From Pontibacterium sp049599735 (GTDB taxonomy: Bacteria; Pseudomonadota; Gammaproteobacteria; Pseudomonadales; Balneatricaceae): a stretch of 64,000 nucleotides of DNA. The stretch lies in the NCBI GenBank assembly GCA_049599735.1, contig JBMYOX010000001.1:153250-217249 (forward strand), written 5' to 3'. The notes below the pieces were generated by a model. It ran no database searches. It was not told the DNA's origin and worked only from the letters and a program-made list of their open reading frames with translations. Both the position numbers and the translations under genes were made by a program. Numbering within the stretch: the stretch's first letter is position 1; every line of letters starts with the position of its first letter. Below are positions 18,694-26,590 of the stretch, piece after piece.

Positions 18694-19119
18694 ATGGCTA
18701 TGACTGTTCATTGCGACATCGTAAGTGCTGAAGAAGAAGTATTCTCCGGCCTTATCGAATTCGTATCGGTAACAGGTAGCCTGGGTGATCTGGGTATTTA
18801 CCCGGGTCACGCTCCGCTCCTGTCGGAACTGAAACCAGGCCCTGTCGAACTGCGTAAGCAGGGCGGCGAGCAGGATGTTTTTTATATATCCGGTGGCTTC
18901 CTGGAAGTTCAGCCTCATAGAATTACCGTACTGGCAGACAGCGCTCTGCACGCCGGTGATTTGAGTGAAGCTGCGGTTATGGAAGCTAAGAAACATGCTG
19001 AACAGGCAATGGGTGACCAGACTTCCGAGTTCGAATACTCGAGAGCTGCATCCCAGCTTGCAGAAGCAACTGCTCAGCTGCGTACTCTGCAGCAGATTCG
19101 TCAAAAGCTTAGTCGTTAA
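18694..19119 (+). CDS. atpC: ATP synthase F1 subunit epsilon
   Basis: Rotor-base subunit and intrinsic inhibitor, 141 residues: an N-terminal beta-sandwich (through about residue 85, with IYPGHAPLLSELKPG) and a C-terminal helical hairpin. It ends the atp operon and is followed by an intrinsic terminator. Confidence 0.96.
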   Translation: MAMTVHCDIVSAEEEVFSGLIEFVSVTGSLGDLGIYPGHAPLLSELKPGPVELRKQGGEQDVFYISGGFLEVQPHRITVLADSALHAGDLSEAAVMEAKKHAEQAMGDQTSEFEYSRAASQLAEATAQLRTLQQIRQKLSR

Positions 19120-19149
19120 TCGACTATTGCTCAGCGATTCTTGCATCTG

Positions 19150-19178
19150 AAAAAGGCAGCCTTATGGCTGCCTTTTTT
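19150..19178 (+). terminator. Intrinsic terminator of the atp operon
   Basis: AAAAAGGCAGCC, loop TTAT, GGCTGCC then six T. It lies 30 bases after the atpC stop. The A-tract on the left arm lets it also work for the convergent regulator gene ending at 19226. Confidence 0.92.
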
Positions 19179-19225
19179 GTGTCTGCGGTTTAGGTCAGCT
19201 TAGAATCCGGGTTTGCGGTTAGTTG

Positions 19226-19966
19226 TTATAACAAGCCCCATAAGGTATCAAAGACAATCTTCTGGGCGGCTGCCACTTCTTTTGAGTCTATCACTACGGC
19301 GGTTGGGTAATTTTCAGACGCCAGAGAAATAATGGCACATTTGGGTGGGTAAATCGCGATATAAGCGGCATCTACAGGGCCTTGTGTGCGAATCCACTTA
19401 CGTTCTGACAGCTCCGCATCTTCGCCTCCGTCGCCGATTGCAATCACCCGCACCCCAATGCCTTTCTGAATACGCTGATTAGTGTAGGTGGGAAAAGGCC
19501 GATACAGGTGGGGGCGAATGGGTTTTGATGAAAAAACCGAATAATTTTTGCATTGCTGCTTTGAAATGGTATTCAGAATATCTTTAAGTACCAGCTCGAT
19601 CCCCGCATCTCCTTCGTAAAACTGTACATTGCCCGCACTGAAATCGGGGCGAAGGTGGTGAAGCTCAGGAATCACCCGGCTTCTTAACTGATCAATGGCC
19701 AGATCCAGCGACTGGCGTTTATCTTCGGCCATTTGTAACAAAACGTCCGGATCACAAGGTGAAAAAAAACGTCGTTTCCCTTTAGGAAGATAAGTGACCA
19801 CACCTTTTAACTGCATTTCCTTCAGGCACTCGTAGGCCGTACCCCGGTTAATGCCTGACTGCTCTGCAATCGTGCGTATAGAACCAGGCCCCAGGGTTAA
19901 TAAGGTTCGGTAAAGGGCAACCTCACGGGCAGACAAACCCAGTTGTTCAAAGATTTCATTATTCAT
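19226..19966 (-). CDS. TrmB-family transcriptional regulator
   Basis: DNA-binding regulator of 246 residues. The N-terminal winged helix-turn-helix (about 8-70, with GLSAREVALYRTLL and INRGTAYECLKEM) matches the TrmB family, whose best-studied members sense sugars in archaea. A short helical linker follows, then a C-terminal domain of about 140 residues with no signature I recognise. The gene is divergent from glmU-glmS, so control of amino-sugar or cell-wall precursor synthesis is plausible but unproven. No ribosome binding site is visible before ATG 19966; a palindrome lies directly upstream. Confidence 0.75.
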   Translation of the reverse strand: MNNEIFEQLGLSAREVALYRTLLTLGPGSIRTIAEQSGINRGTAYECLKEMQLKGVVTYLPKGKRRFFSPCDPDVLLQMAEDKRQSLDLAIDQLRSRVIPELHHLRPDFSAGNVQFYEGDAGIELVLKDILNTISKQQCKNYSVFSSKPIRPHLYRPFPTYTNQRIQKGIGVRVIAIGDGGEDAELSERKWIRTQGPVDAAYIAIYPPKCAIISLASENYPTAVVIDSKEVAAAQKIVFDTLWGLL

Positions 19967-19967
19967 A

Positions 19968-19988
19968 TTGTCAATTTTTTAATGACAA
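19968..19988. promoter_or_regulatory. Palindrome upstream of the TrmB-like gene, candidate operator
   Basis: TTGTCA (19968-19973), nine AT-only bases, TGACAA (19983-19988). It abuts the regulator start codon, in the 122-base gap shared with glmU. Position suits autoregulation. The minus-strand TTGACA could instead be a promoter element. Confidence 0.4.
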
Positions 19989-20088
19989 GCTGTATTGCAT
20001 TGGACTGATATTAATTTAAAGTGCAGATAAATCAATCTATTTATAGCTGAACATCATCAGGTCAGCAGACCAGGGAATTTATTTACCT

Positions 20089-21453
20089 ATGTCAGTCGAT
20101 GTTATTATTTTGGCCGCCGGTCAGGGCAGCCGTATGAAATCCTCCCTGCCAAAAGTGTTACATGCCGTGGGCGGTAAGCCGATGGTGCAGCATGTCATCG
20201 ATAACGCTGCGGTTTTGCCGGATGCCGCGATTCATGTGGTTGTGGGTCATGGTGCTGAAAAAGTTAAAGATCAGCTTGAAGGCCGGTCAGTGACTATCGC
20301 GTTGCAGGCCGAGCAACTGGGTACAGGGCATGCCGTAGCTCAGGCGATGCCGGAAGTTTCTTCTGACAGTACGGTGCTGGTGTTATACGGTGATGTGCCT
20401 TTGACCAGCGTTAAGACGATACAGCAGCTGGTTGCTATCGCTCAGGCGGGTGATTTTGGTTTACTGACCGTGAACCTTCAGGACCCAACCGGCTATGGCC
20501 GTATTGTTCGTGATCAGGCGGACAATGTTATTGCGATAGTGGAGCAGAAAGATGCGAATGCAGAGCAGCTTGCCATTGCCGAAGTGAATACCGGCATTTT
20601 AGCCGTGCCTGCTCAGCACCTTCAGCGCTGGCTGCCCCAGCTTTCGTCTGAGAATGCCCAGGGTGAATATTATCTGACGGATATTATTGCCATGGCCGCA
20701 GACCAGGGCTTAACCATTAAAGCGATTCAGCCTGAAACCGAGCAGGAAGTGCAGGGCGTGAATAACCGGGTACAACTGGCTGAATTAGAGCGCTGGTACC
20801 AGCTGCGTCAGGCAGAAAACCTGATGCTGAATGGCGCGACTCTGGCAGATCCTTCCCGTGTTGATGTGCGGGGCACAGTGACACAGGGCAACGATATCTT
20901 TATTGATGTGAATGTGGTGCTGGAAGGTGAGGTTAGTATTGGCAATCATGTGCGTATTGAATCTAACTGTGTGATCCGTAACAGCTCAATCGGTGATGGC
21001 AGTGTGATTAAAGCGAACTCCGTGCTTGAAGAGGCTGTGGTGGGTGAGTCTTGTGATATCGGGCCTTACGCCCGGTTGCGTCCGGGTTCTGAGCTGGCTG
21101 ACTATGCCAAAGTTGGCAACTTTGTGGAAACTAAAAAAGTTGTGATTGGTGAAGGCTCTAAGGTTAATCATCTTACTTATGTGGGTGATGCGGTCATTGG
21201 TAAAAACGTGAATGTGGGTGCCGGTACTATTACCTGTAACTACGATGGTGTGAACAAATCGCTGACAGAGATCGGCGATGGTGCTTTTATTGGCTCTAAC
21301 AGTGCCTTAGTGGCACCGGTTAAAGTAGGTGCTGGTGCCACCATCGGGGCAGGCTCAACGATTACCAAAACCGTGGATAACGACCAACTGGCTGTAGCCC
21401 GTGGTAAACAGACAAACCTGAGCAACTGGCAGCGGCCGGTTAAAAAGAGCTAA
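20089..21453 (+). CDS. glmU: Bifunctional UDP-GlcNAc pyrophosphorylase / GlcN-1-P acetyltransferase
   Basis: Makes UDP-N-acetylglucosamine, precursor of peptidoglycan and lipid A, by acetylating glucosamine-1-phosphate and coupling it to UTP. The 454 residues split into an N-terminal nucleotidyltransferase (LAAGQGSRMKSSLPKVLH at 8-25) and a C-terminal left-handed beta helix of hexapeptide repeats (from about residue 250) with GAGTITCNYDGVNK. Fourteen bases separate it from glmS. Confidence 0.97.
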   Translation: MSVDVIILAAGQGSRMKSSLPKVLHAVGGKPMVQHVIDNAAVLPDAAIHVVVGHGAEKVKDQLEGRSVTIALQAEQLGTGHAVAQAMPEVSSDSTVLVLYGDVPLTSVKTIQQLVAIAQAGDFGLLTVNLQDPTGYGRIVRDQADNVIAIVEQKDANAEQLAIAEVNTGILAVPAQHLQRWLPQLSSENAQGEYYLTDIIAMAADQGLTIKAIQPETEQEVQGVNNRVQLAELERWYQLRQAENLMLNGATLADPSRVDVRGTVTQGNDIFIDVNVVLEGEVSIGNHVRIESNCVIRNSSIGDGSVIKANSVLEEAVVGESCDIGPYARLRPGSELADYAKVGNFVETKKVVIGEGSKVNHLTYVGDAVIGKNVNVGAGTITCNYDGVNKSLTEIGDGAFIGSNSALVAPVKVGAGATIGAGSTITKTVDNDQLAVARGKQTNLSNWQRPVKKS

Positions 21454-21467
21454 GGAGAGCAAATTCT

Positions 21468-23294
21468 ATGTGTGGCATTGTTGGCGCTGTTGCAGCGCGT
21501 CCTGTTTCTGAAATTTTACTTGAAGGCCTGCGGCGCCTGGAATACCGGGGTTATGATTCTGCGGGTATGGCGGTCTGGAATGGCGAAGCTATTGATCGCC
21601 GCCGCCGCACGGGCAAAGTACAGGCACTGGCTGATGCGCTTGAGAAAGAAGCTTTGCCTGGAAACCTGGGTATTGCGCATACCCGCTGGGCGACTCATGG
21701 CCGTCCACTGGAAAAAAATGCACATCCTCATATGTCGGGTGATCGTATTGCGGTGGTTCATAACGGTATTATCGAAAATTTCGAACCGCTGAAACGCGAA
21801 CTGATCAGCAAAGGTTTTGAGTTCAGCTCTGACACGGATACAGAGGTGGTCGCGCATTTGATTAATAATGCGCTTGAGCAGGGTGAAAGCCTGATGGATG
21901 CTGTGCGCAGTACTACCAGCCGTCTTGAAGGGGCTTTTGCGCTGGGGGTGATGGAACATAACCAGCCGGACACGGTAATTGCTGCCCGCCAGGGTAGCCC
22001 ATTGGTGATTGGTGTGGGTATCGGTGAAAACTTTATCGCCTCTGATCAGCTGGCCTTGTTACCGGTTACAGATCGTTTTATTTTTCTGGAAGAGGGCGAT
22101 TTTGCCTGCTTGACTGCTGATAGCATCAATATCCTTGATAAAGCAGGTGACAAGGTTGAGCGCGCGGTTCACCAGTATGAGCATAGTGTTTCTTCAGCCG
22201 ATAAAGGTGAATTTAAACACTACATGCTGAAAGAAATTTACGAGCAGCCAACGGTTGTTAAAGCCACGCTGGAAGGGCGGCTTTCCAAGGGCCGCTTGCT
22301 GGAGCAGGCGTTTGGAGTGGGTGCTGCTGAGATTTTTGATCAGGTAAAACAGGTACAGATTGTAGCCTGTGGCACCAGCTATCATGCAGGCCTGGTGGCT
22401 AAGTACTGGATTGAAGACCTGGTGGGTATTCCTTGTCTGGTTGAAGTTGCCAGTGAGTTCCGTTATCGCAAAGTGGTTGTACCTGAAGGCACCCTGTTTC
22501 TGAGTATTTCCCAGTCAGGCGAAACGGCAGATACCCTGGCGGCGCTACGGGATATCAAAGATCAGGTGCTGGCCAGCCTGACTGTTTGTAATGTACCGGG
22601 CAGTTCGCTGGTGCGTGAATCCGATATTTGTCTGATGACCAATGCGGGGCCTGAAATTGGTGTAGCTTCAACAAAAGCTTTTACCACTCAGCTGGTAGGC
22701 TTGTTGCTGACAACATTGGCCTTGGGGCGTCGCCATGGTCTGAGTGAAGCCAAAGAAGCTGAAATAGTCGCGGCATTAGAAACCCTGCCGGAATTACTGG
22801 CAGAATCACTGGCAATGGCCGCCGATATAGAAGTCATGTCTGCTGCTTTCGCTGAAAAGCACCACAGCCTGTTTCTGGGACGGGGCTCGCTCTATCCGGT
22901 GGCGATGGAAGGGGCACTTAAGCTTAAAGAGATTTCCTATATTCACGCCGAAGCCTACCCGGCGGGTGAGTTAAAACATGGCCCGCTGGCACTGGTTGAT
23001 AAAGATATGCCGGTTGTAACGGTTGCACCTCGCAACGGCATGCTGGATAAACTGAAAGCGAACCTGCAGGAAGTGCGCGCCAGAGGCGGTGAGCTTTTTG
23101 TCTTTGCCGGAAACGGTGATGACCTGCTGCCCGAGGACGGTGTTCATGTACTTCAGGTGCCTGAAGTACCGGTGATTCTCGAACCGATTGTCTATACCGT
23201 GCCACTCCAGCTGCTGTCTTATTATGTTGCCGTGCTTAAGGGCACCGATGTAGACCAGCCGCGTAACCTGGCCAAATCGGTTACGGTGGAATAA
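21468..23294 (+). CDS. glmS: Glutamine-fructose-6-phosphate aminotransferase
   Basis: First committed step of hexosamine synthesis: fructose-6-P plus glutamine to glucosamine-6-P. The N-terminal glutaminase starts MCGIVGAV with nucleophile Cys2; the two SIS isomerase domains include SQSGETADTLAAL; the C-terminus ends in NLAKSVTVE. 608 residues, full length. The SD AAGGAGAG precedes the ATG. The 14-base leader is too short for a glmS ribozyme, as expected outside Gram-positives. Confidence 0.98.
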   Translation: MCGIVGAVAARPVSEILLEGLRRLEYRGYDSAGMAVWNGEAIDRRRRTGKVQALADALEKEALPGNLGIAHTRWATHGRPLEKNAHPHMSGDRIAVVHNGIIENFEPLKRELISKGFEFSSDTDTEVVAHLINNALEQGESLMDAVRSTTSRLEGAFALGVMEHNQPDTVIAARQGSPLVIGVGIGENFIASDQLALLPVTDRFIFLEEGDFACLTADSINILDKAGDKVERAVHQYEHSVSSADKGEFKHYMLKEIYEQPTVVKATLEGRLSKGRLLEQAFGVGAAEIFDQVKQVQIVACGTSYHAGLVAKYWIEDLVGIPCLVEVASEFRYRKVVVPEGTLFLSISQSGETADTLAALRDIKDQVLASLTVCNVPGSSLVRESDICLMTNAGPEIGVASTKAFTTQLVGLLLTTLALGRRHGLSEAKEAEIVAALETLPELLAESLAMAADIEVMSAAFAEKHHSLFLGRGSLYPVAMEGALKLKEISYIHAEAYPAGELKHGPLALVDKDMPVVTVAPRNGMLDKLKANLQEVRARGGELFVFAGNGDDLLPEDGVHVLQVPEVPVILEPIVYTVPLQLLSYYVAVLKGTDVDQPRNLAKSVTVE

Positions 23295-23364
23295 GCGGCT
23301 ACCGCCTTTACAGCCATATGGGCTAGGATAGACTAAATTATCCTGGCTCGGCTGTGGAGGTGGT

Positions 23365-24855
23365 ATGAACGATACGATCACGAATTTTGCTATTAACTTT
23401 ATTGCATTTTTCGGGGCGCTGTTTTTTTTGCTGGTAGTGGGTGGTGCCATTGCTGCAGTGGTGATTTATCAGATTGATAAACATCAGACAAAACAGGCTA
23501 TTCGCCGTAATTACCCCCTGGTGGGGCGCTTTCGTTATTTGTTTGAGCATATTGGCGAGTTCTTTCGGCAGTACTTCTTTGCCATGGATCGCGAGGAGAT
23601 GCCCTTTAACCGGGCCCAGCGTTCCTGGGTTTATCGGGCCGCAAAAAACGTTGATAACATGGTCGCGTTTGGCTCCTCCCGTGACCTGCGGGTACCAGGC
23701 ACTTATTACTTTCTTAACTGCCCCTTTCCTACCTTAAAGGCAGATGCCAGTCCTACACAACCTCTGCGTATAGGGCCGTTTTGTCGTGAGCCTTATGACG
23801 CACCTTCTTTCTTTAATATCTCCGGAATGAGCTATGGTGCTTTGTCCAGGCCAGCTGTTCAGGCTTTATCCCATGGCGCAAAAGTAGCCGGGTGCTGGAT
23901 GAATACCGGGGAAGGCGGGGTTTCTCCTTTCCACCTTGAGGGTGGTTGTGACATTGTTTACCAGATAGGTACGGCTAAATACGGTGTGCGAAATGAAGAG
24001 GGGTTGCTGGATGAGGATAAGTTACGTGAGAAGGCTGCCCTGCCTCAGGTAAAAATGTTCGAACTTAAACTTAGCCAGGGGGCTAAACCGGGTAAAGGGG
24101 GAATTTTACCCGGCGAGAAAGTGAACGAAGAGATCGCTGCAATTCGGGGTATCCCGGTGGGTGAGCCTTCTATAAGCCCTAACCGCCATCCCGATATTGC
24201 CAGTATTGATGACCTGCTGGACATGATTGCCCGGGTGAGGGAAGTCAGCGGTAAACCTTGTGGTTTTAAACTGGTGATGGGTGGTGCCGACTGGCTTGAT
24301 GATTTCTGTCAGGCGATTAAAACTCGCGGTGTTGAGTCTGCCCCGGATTTTATTACCCTGGATAGCTCAGATGGCGGAACCGGTGCTGCACCTATGCCGT
24401 TGATGGATAGTGTGGGCTTACCCTTGCGTGAAAGCCTGCCCATCCTGGTAAATAAGTTGATGGAGTATGATCTTCGTGGCCGGGTGCGGGTAGTGGCATC
24501 AGGTAAACTGATTAATCCAACCGACGTGGCAGGTGCAATTTGTATGGGGGCTGATTTTGTTGTATCTGCGCGGGGCTTTATGTTTGCGCTGGGCTGTATT
24601 CAGGCGCTGCAGTGTAATAAAAATACCTGCCCGACAGGCATTACAACACATGACCCGGATTTACAGCGTGGACTAGTGCCTGAAGACAAGTCGGTTCGCG
24701 TAAAAAATTACCATGAGCATCTGGTGCATGAGGTTGAAATGATCGCTCATGCCTGCGGTGTTTCAGAACCCCGCCAGCTCAAACGTAAACATGCTGCGAT
24801 TGTGGTGGAAGGCAGCCGCTCAGTGCCTCTGGATATTCTTTACCCTGAATATTAA
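23365..24855 (+). CDS. Membrane-anchored FMN-binding glutamate-synthase-like protein
   Basis: Stand-alone homologue of the FMN/central part of GltB, 496 residues. An N-terminal membrane helix (about 10-35) is followed by an amphipathic basic stretch, then the TIM barrel: FNISGMSYGALS, GEGGVSPFH, the flavin motif SSDGGTGAAPMPLMD and a Cys-x5-Cys-x4-Cys cluster in CIQALQCNKNTCPTG for a [3Fe-4S] centre. It lacks the N-terminal glutaminase of true GltB and there is no gltD nearby, so glutamate synthesis from glutamine is not expected. The electron donor and substrate are unknown. Confidence 0.85.
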   Translation: MNDTITNFAINFIAFFGALFFLLVVGGAIAAVVIYQIDKHQTKQAIRRNYPLVGRFRYLFEHIGEFFRQYFFAMDREEMPFNRAQRSWVYRAAKNVDNMVAFGSSRDLRVPGTYYFLNCPFPTLKADASPTQPLRIGPFCREPYDAPSFFNISGMSYGALSRPAVQALSHGAKVAGCWMNTGEGGVSPFHLEGGCDIVYQIGTAKYGVRNEEGLLDEDKLREKAALPQVKMFELKLSQGAKPGKGGILPGEKVNEEIAAIRGIPVGEPSISPNRHPDIASIDDLLDMIARVREVSGKPCGFKLVMGGADWLDDFCQAIKTRGVESAPDFITLDSSDGGTGAAPMPLMDSVGLPLRESLPILVNKLMEYDLRGRVRVVASGKLINPTDVAGAICMGADFVVSARGFMFALGCIQALQCNKNTCPTGITTHDPDLQRGLVPEDKSVRVKNYHEHLVHEVEMIAHACGVSEPRQLKRKHAAIVVEGSRSVPLDILYPEY

Positions 24856-24869
24856 CGGGTGCTTTAATC

Positions 24870-24894
24870 AGGCCAGTCGACTGACTGGCCTTTC
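24870..24894 (+). terminator. Probable terminator after the FMN-binding gene
   Basis: AGGCCAGTC, loop GACT, GACTGGCCT, then TTTC: a perfect 9-bp stem 15 bases after the stop. The T-run is short. It lies between convergent genes. Confidence 0.65.
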
Positions 24895-24922
24895 AGGGGG
24901 GGATACAACCTCTGATATCCGG

Positions 24923-25123
24923 TCACTTGTTAAACCAGAGTTCGGTAATCTCATCCTGTAACTGCTTATCTTCAAAATGTTGCTCAATAGCACGCCTGGC
25001 CTCAAAAGAGCGTTTTGTGGCGCGTTTCTTTTGGTTGGCCTTTTCTTCCTCTTCGTAGCCAATCAATACATTAAAAACATCAGTCGGAATAGTGTTAAGG
25101 TTTTGATCTTTAGTTACCCGCAT
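24923..25123 (-). CDS. PA3496-type small protein
   Basis: A 66-residue charged protein with no membrane segment or signal peptide. The core KKRATKRSFEARRAIEQHFE followed by LQDEI and a C-terminal WFNK fits the short family named after Pseudomonas PA3496, annotated as a putative envelope-integrity or regulatory protein with no settled function. A strong AGGAG lies eight bases before ATG 25123, which supports expression. Confidence 0.72.
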   Translation of the reverse strand: MRVTKDQNLNTIPTDVFNVLIGYEEEEKANQKKRATKRSFEARRAIEQHFEDKQLQDEITELWFNK

Positions 25124-25454
25124 AATGTCAGCTCCTGAAAATTCACTGCCATGAAATCCCCCTTACACCCGTTTAACATCGTGTAATAGAAGATCCCTGT
25201 CAGAGGCTGCGACAGAGCTAACCCGAACAACCGGCACTGATTAAAATGCCAACGAGAATACTTTTCGCAAGCCTCCCGGCTTTATTTTTTATCGTAACTA
25301 TGGACAAATTTCAATCAATTTAGATTGAAATTGCAGCGTAGCAGCGGTGTATGACAAAAAAATGAAGCCGGGAATTAAGCCAATTTAGCGCGCAGAGATT
25401 TCTCTCACGGGAGGTTATTCCGTCGGGATTTACTGTGTTTAAGGGCTTATTTTG
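25124..25454. other. 331-base gene-free region with a perfect inverted repeat
   Basis: This lies downstream of the HexR-like gene and upstream of the PA3496-type gene, both minus strand, so it should contain the promoter of the latter. The only clear structure is the 10-bp dyad at 25307-25332. A small stem AAGCC-TCCC-GGCTT followed by TATTTTTT (about 25269-25290) reads as a weak terminator on the plus strand, where no gene needs one. I see no open frame of note and no recognisable small RNA. Confidence 0.5.
25307..25332. repeat. Perfect 10-bp inverted repeat, candidate operator
   Basis: AATTTCAATC, six bases AATTTA, GATTGAAATT. It is AT-rich and lacks a T-run, so it looks more like a dimeric protein-binding site than a terminator. 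It is about 185 bases before the PA3496-type start. It does not match the known HexR box. Confidence 0.5.
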
Positions 25455-26396
25455 TTAAGGATTCAGTCGTGGCTGACGGCGAATAGGGGGGCGTTTATCG
25501 TTCTGACGTAGTGATCTCAGGCTGCGTTTGATGGTTTTCAGGTGATCCAGTAAACCTGGTCCCAGCTTCATGGCAACACCCACGGCCAGCACATCAATCA
25601 CCACCAGATGGATCACACGCGAGGACATGAGGGCGTTAAGGTCTTTATCTTCTTCCACATCAATATGGATGGCGATGGTTGCAAGGTCTGCTAAAGGGGT
25701 GCCGCCCGGGCACAGGGAAATAACCGTGGCACCCGCTTCTTTAACCAGTTTGACAGTATGCAGCAGATCTTTGGTACGCCCGGTCTGGGATATCGCAACC
25801 ACTACATCACCTGCCTTCATGGTGAGTGCTGAGATAGTTTGCATATGAGGGTCAGAATAAGAGGCGGCTGATACCTGAAGGCGATGAAATTTGTGCTGGG
25901 CATCGGTACAGACCGGTGCTGAGGCACCAAATCCGTAAAACTCGACCCGGGATGCACCAGCCAGTGCATTAATGGCACCTTCGAGGGTTTCCGGATCCAG
26001 CTGTTCGCGAATATTGATCAGGTTGCCGATCATTGAGTCAAAGATCTTTGTTTTGAACTCAGTAACTGTATCTTTACGGTTAAGTGAAAACTGTTCGAAA
26101 TTTGGGTTGGAGGCTACACCCTGGGCCAGGGTGAGTTTGAAATCCTGAAAACCATCATAATTTAATGCACGGCAAAAACGCACCACCGTGGGCTCACTCA
26201 CACTGGCTTCAGAAGCCAGATCCACAATGCGCATATGAATTACATCGTTAGGATTTGCCAGCACAAAGTCAGCGACCTTCTGCTCAGACTTTCTGAGCTT
26301 GGGGTGTGCATCGGTAATGGATTTCAACAGGTTAAAGGAGTTCAACGTCATTCCCCGTGGACAGCTATCGCCGAAAGTATAACAAGCTTCAGCCAC
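25455..26396 (-). CDS. hexR: HexR-like transcriptional regulator (RpiR/MurR family)
   Basis: N-terminal RpiR helix-turn-helix (LRKSEQKVADFVLANP then SVSEPTVVRFCRALNYDGFQ) plus C-terminal SIS sugar-phosphate-binding domain (VEFYGFGASAPVC, VVAISQTGRTKDLL). In Pseudomonas HexR represses glucose and Entner-Doudoroff genes and responds to KDPG. No such target genes are in this window, so the name rests on sequence resemblance. Two starts are possible: GTG 26396 (313 residues, GGAGG eight bases upstream) and ATG 26351 (298 residues, closer to the usual N-terminus but with no well-spaced SD). I list the GTG start. Confidence 0.8.
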   Translation of the reverse strand: MAEACYTFGDSCPRGMTLNSFNLLKSITDAHPKLRKSEQKVADFVLANPNDVIHMRIVDLASEASVSEPTVVRFCRALNYDGFQDFKLTLAQGVASNPNFEQFSLNRKDTVTEFKTKIFDSMIGNLINIREQLDPETLEGAINALAGASRVEFYGFGASAPVCTDAQHKFHRLQVSAASYSDPHMQTISALTMKAGDVVVAISQTGRTKDLLHTVKLVKEAGATVISLCPGGTPLADLATIAIHIDVEEDKDLNALMSSRVIHLVVIDVLAVGVAMKLGPGLLDHLKTIKRSLRSLRQNDKRPPIRRQPRLNP

Positions 26397-26400
26397 TTAG

Positions 26401-26416
26401 GGAGCCTCCAGGCTCC
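26401..26416 (-). promoter_or_regulatory. Hairpin overlapping the hexR ribosome binding site
   Basis: On the minus strand GGAGCC, loop TGGA, GGCTCC. The GGAGG Shine-Dalgarno for the GTG start is formed by the loop and right arm, so folding would hide it. Confidence 0.4.
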
Positions 26417-26465
26417 GCTTTCAGGGACTATGACACAGAATATTAACCGATTAAGGCAATATTTA

Positions 26466-26477
26466 ATGACCAGTCAT
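26466..26477. promoter_or_regulatory. Short dyad in the hexR-TRAP divergent region
   Basis: ATGAC, CA, GTCAT in the 194-base divergent gap between the HexR-like gene and the TRAP binding protein. It is small and AT-rich around; an operator role is only possible. Confidence 0.25.
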
Positions 26478-26590
26478 CATTTAGCCGCGTAGTTAATAAT
26501 ACGGAGTCTGCCAGAGGTCAATTGCGAGAGAGGAATTCACATGCTATTTTCAATCGACATCCAAGAAAAATAATTCACGGGAGTAGGTTT

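Noticed and set aside
21454..21467. glmS ribozyme
   Set aside because: The glmU-glmS gap is only 14 bases and has just a Shine-Dalgarno; no room for the ribozyme.
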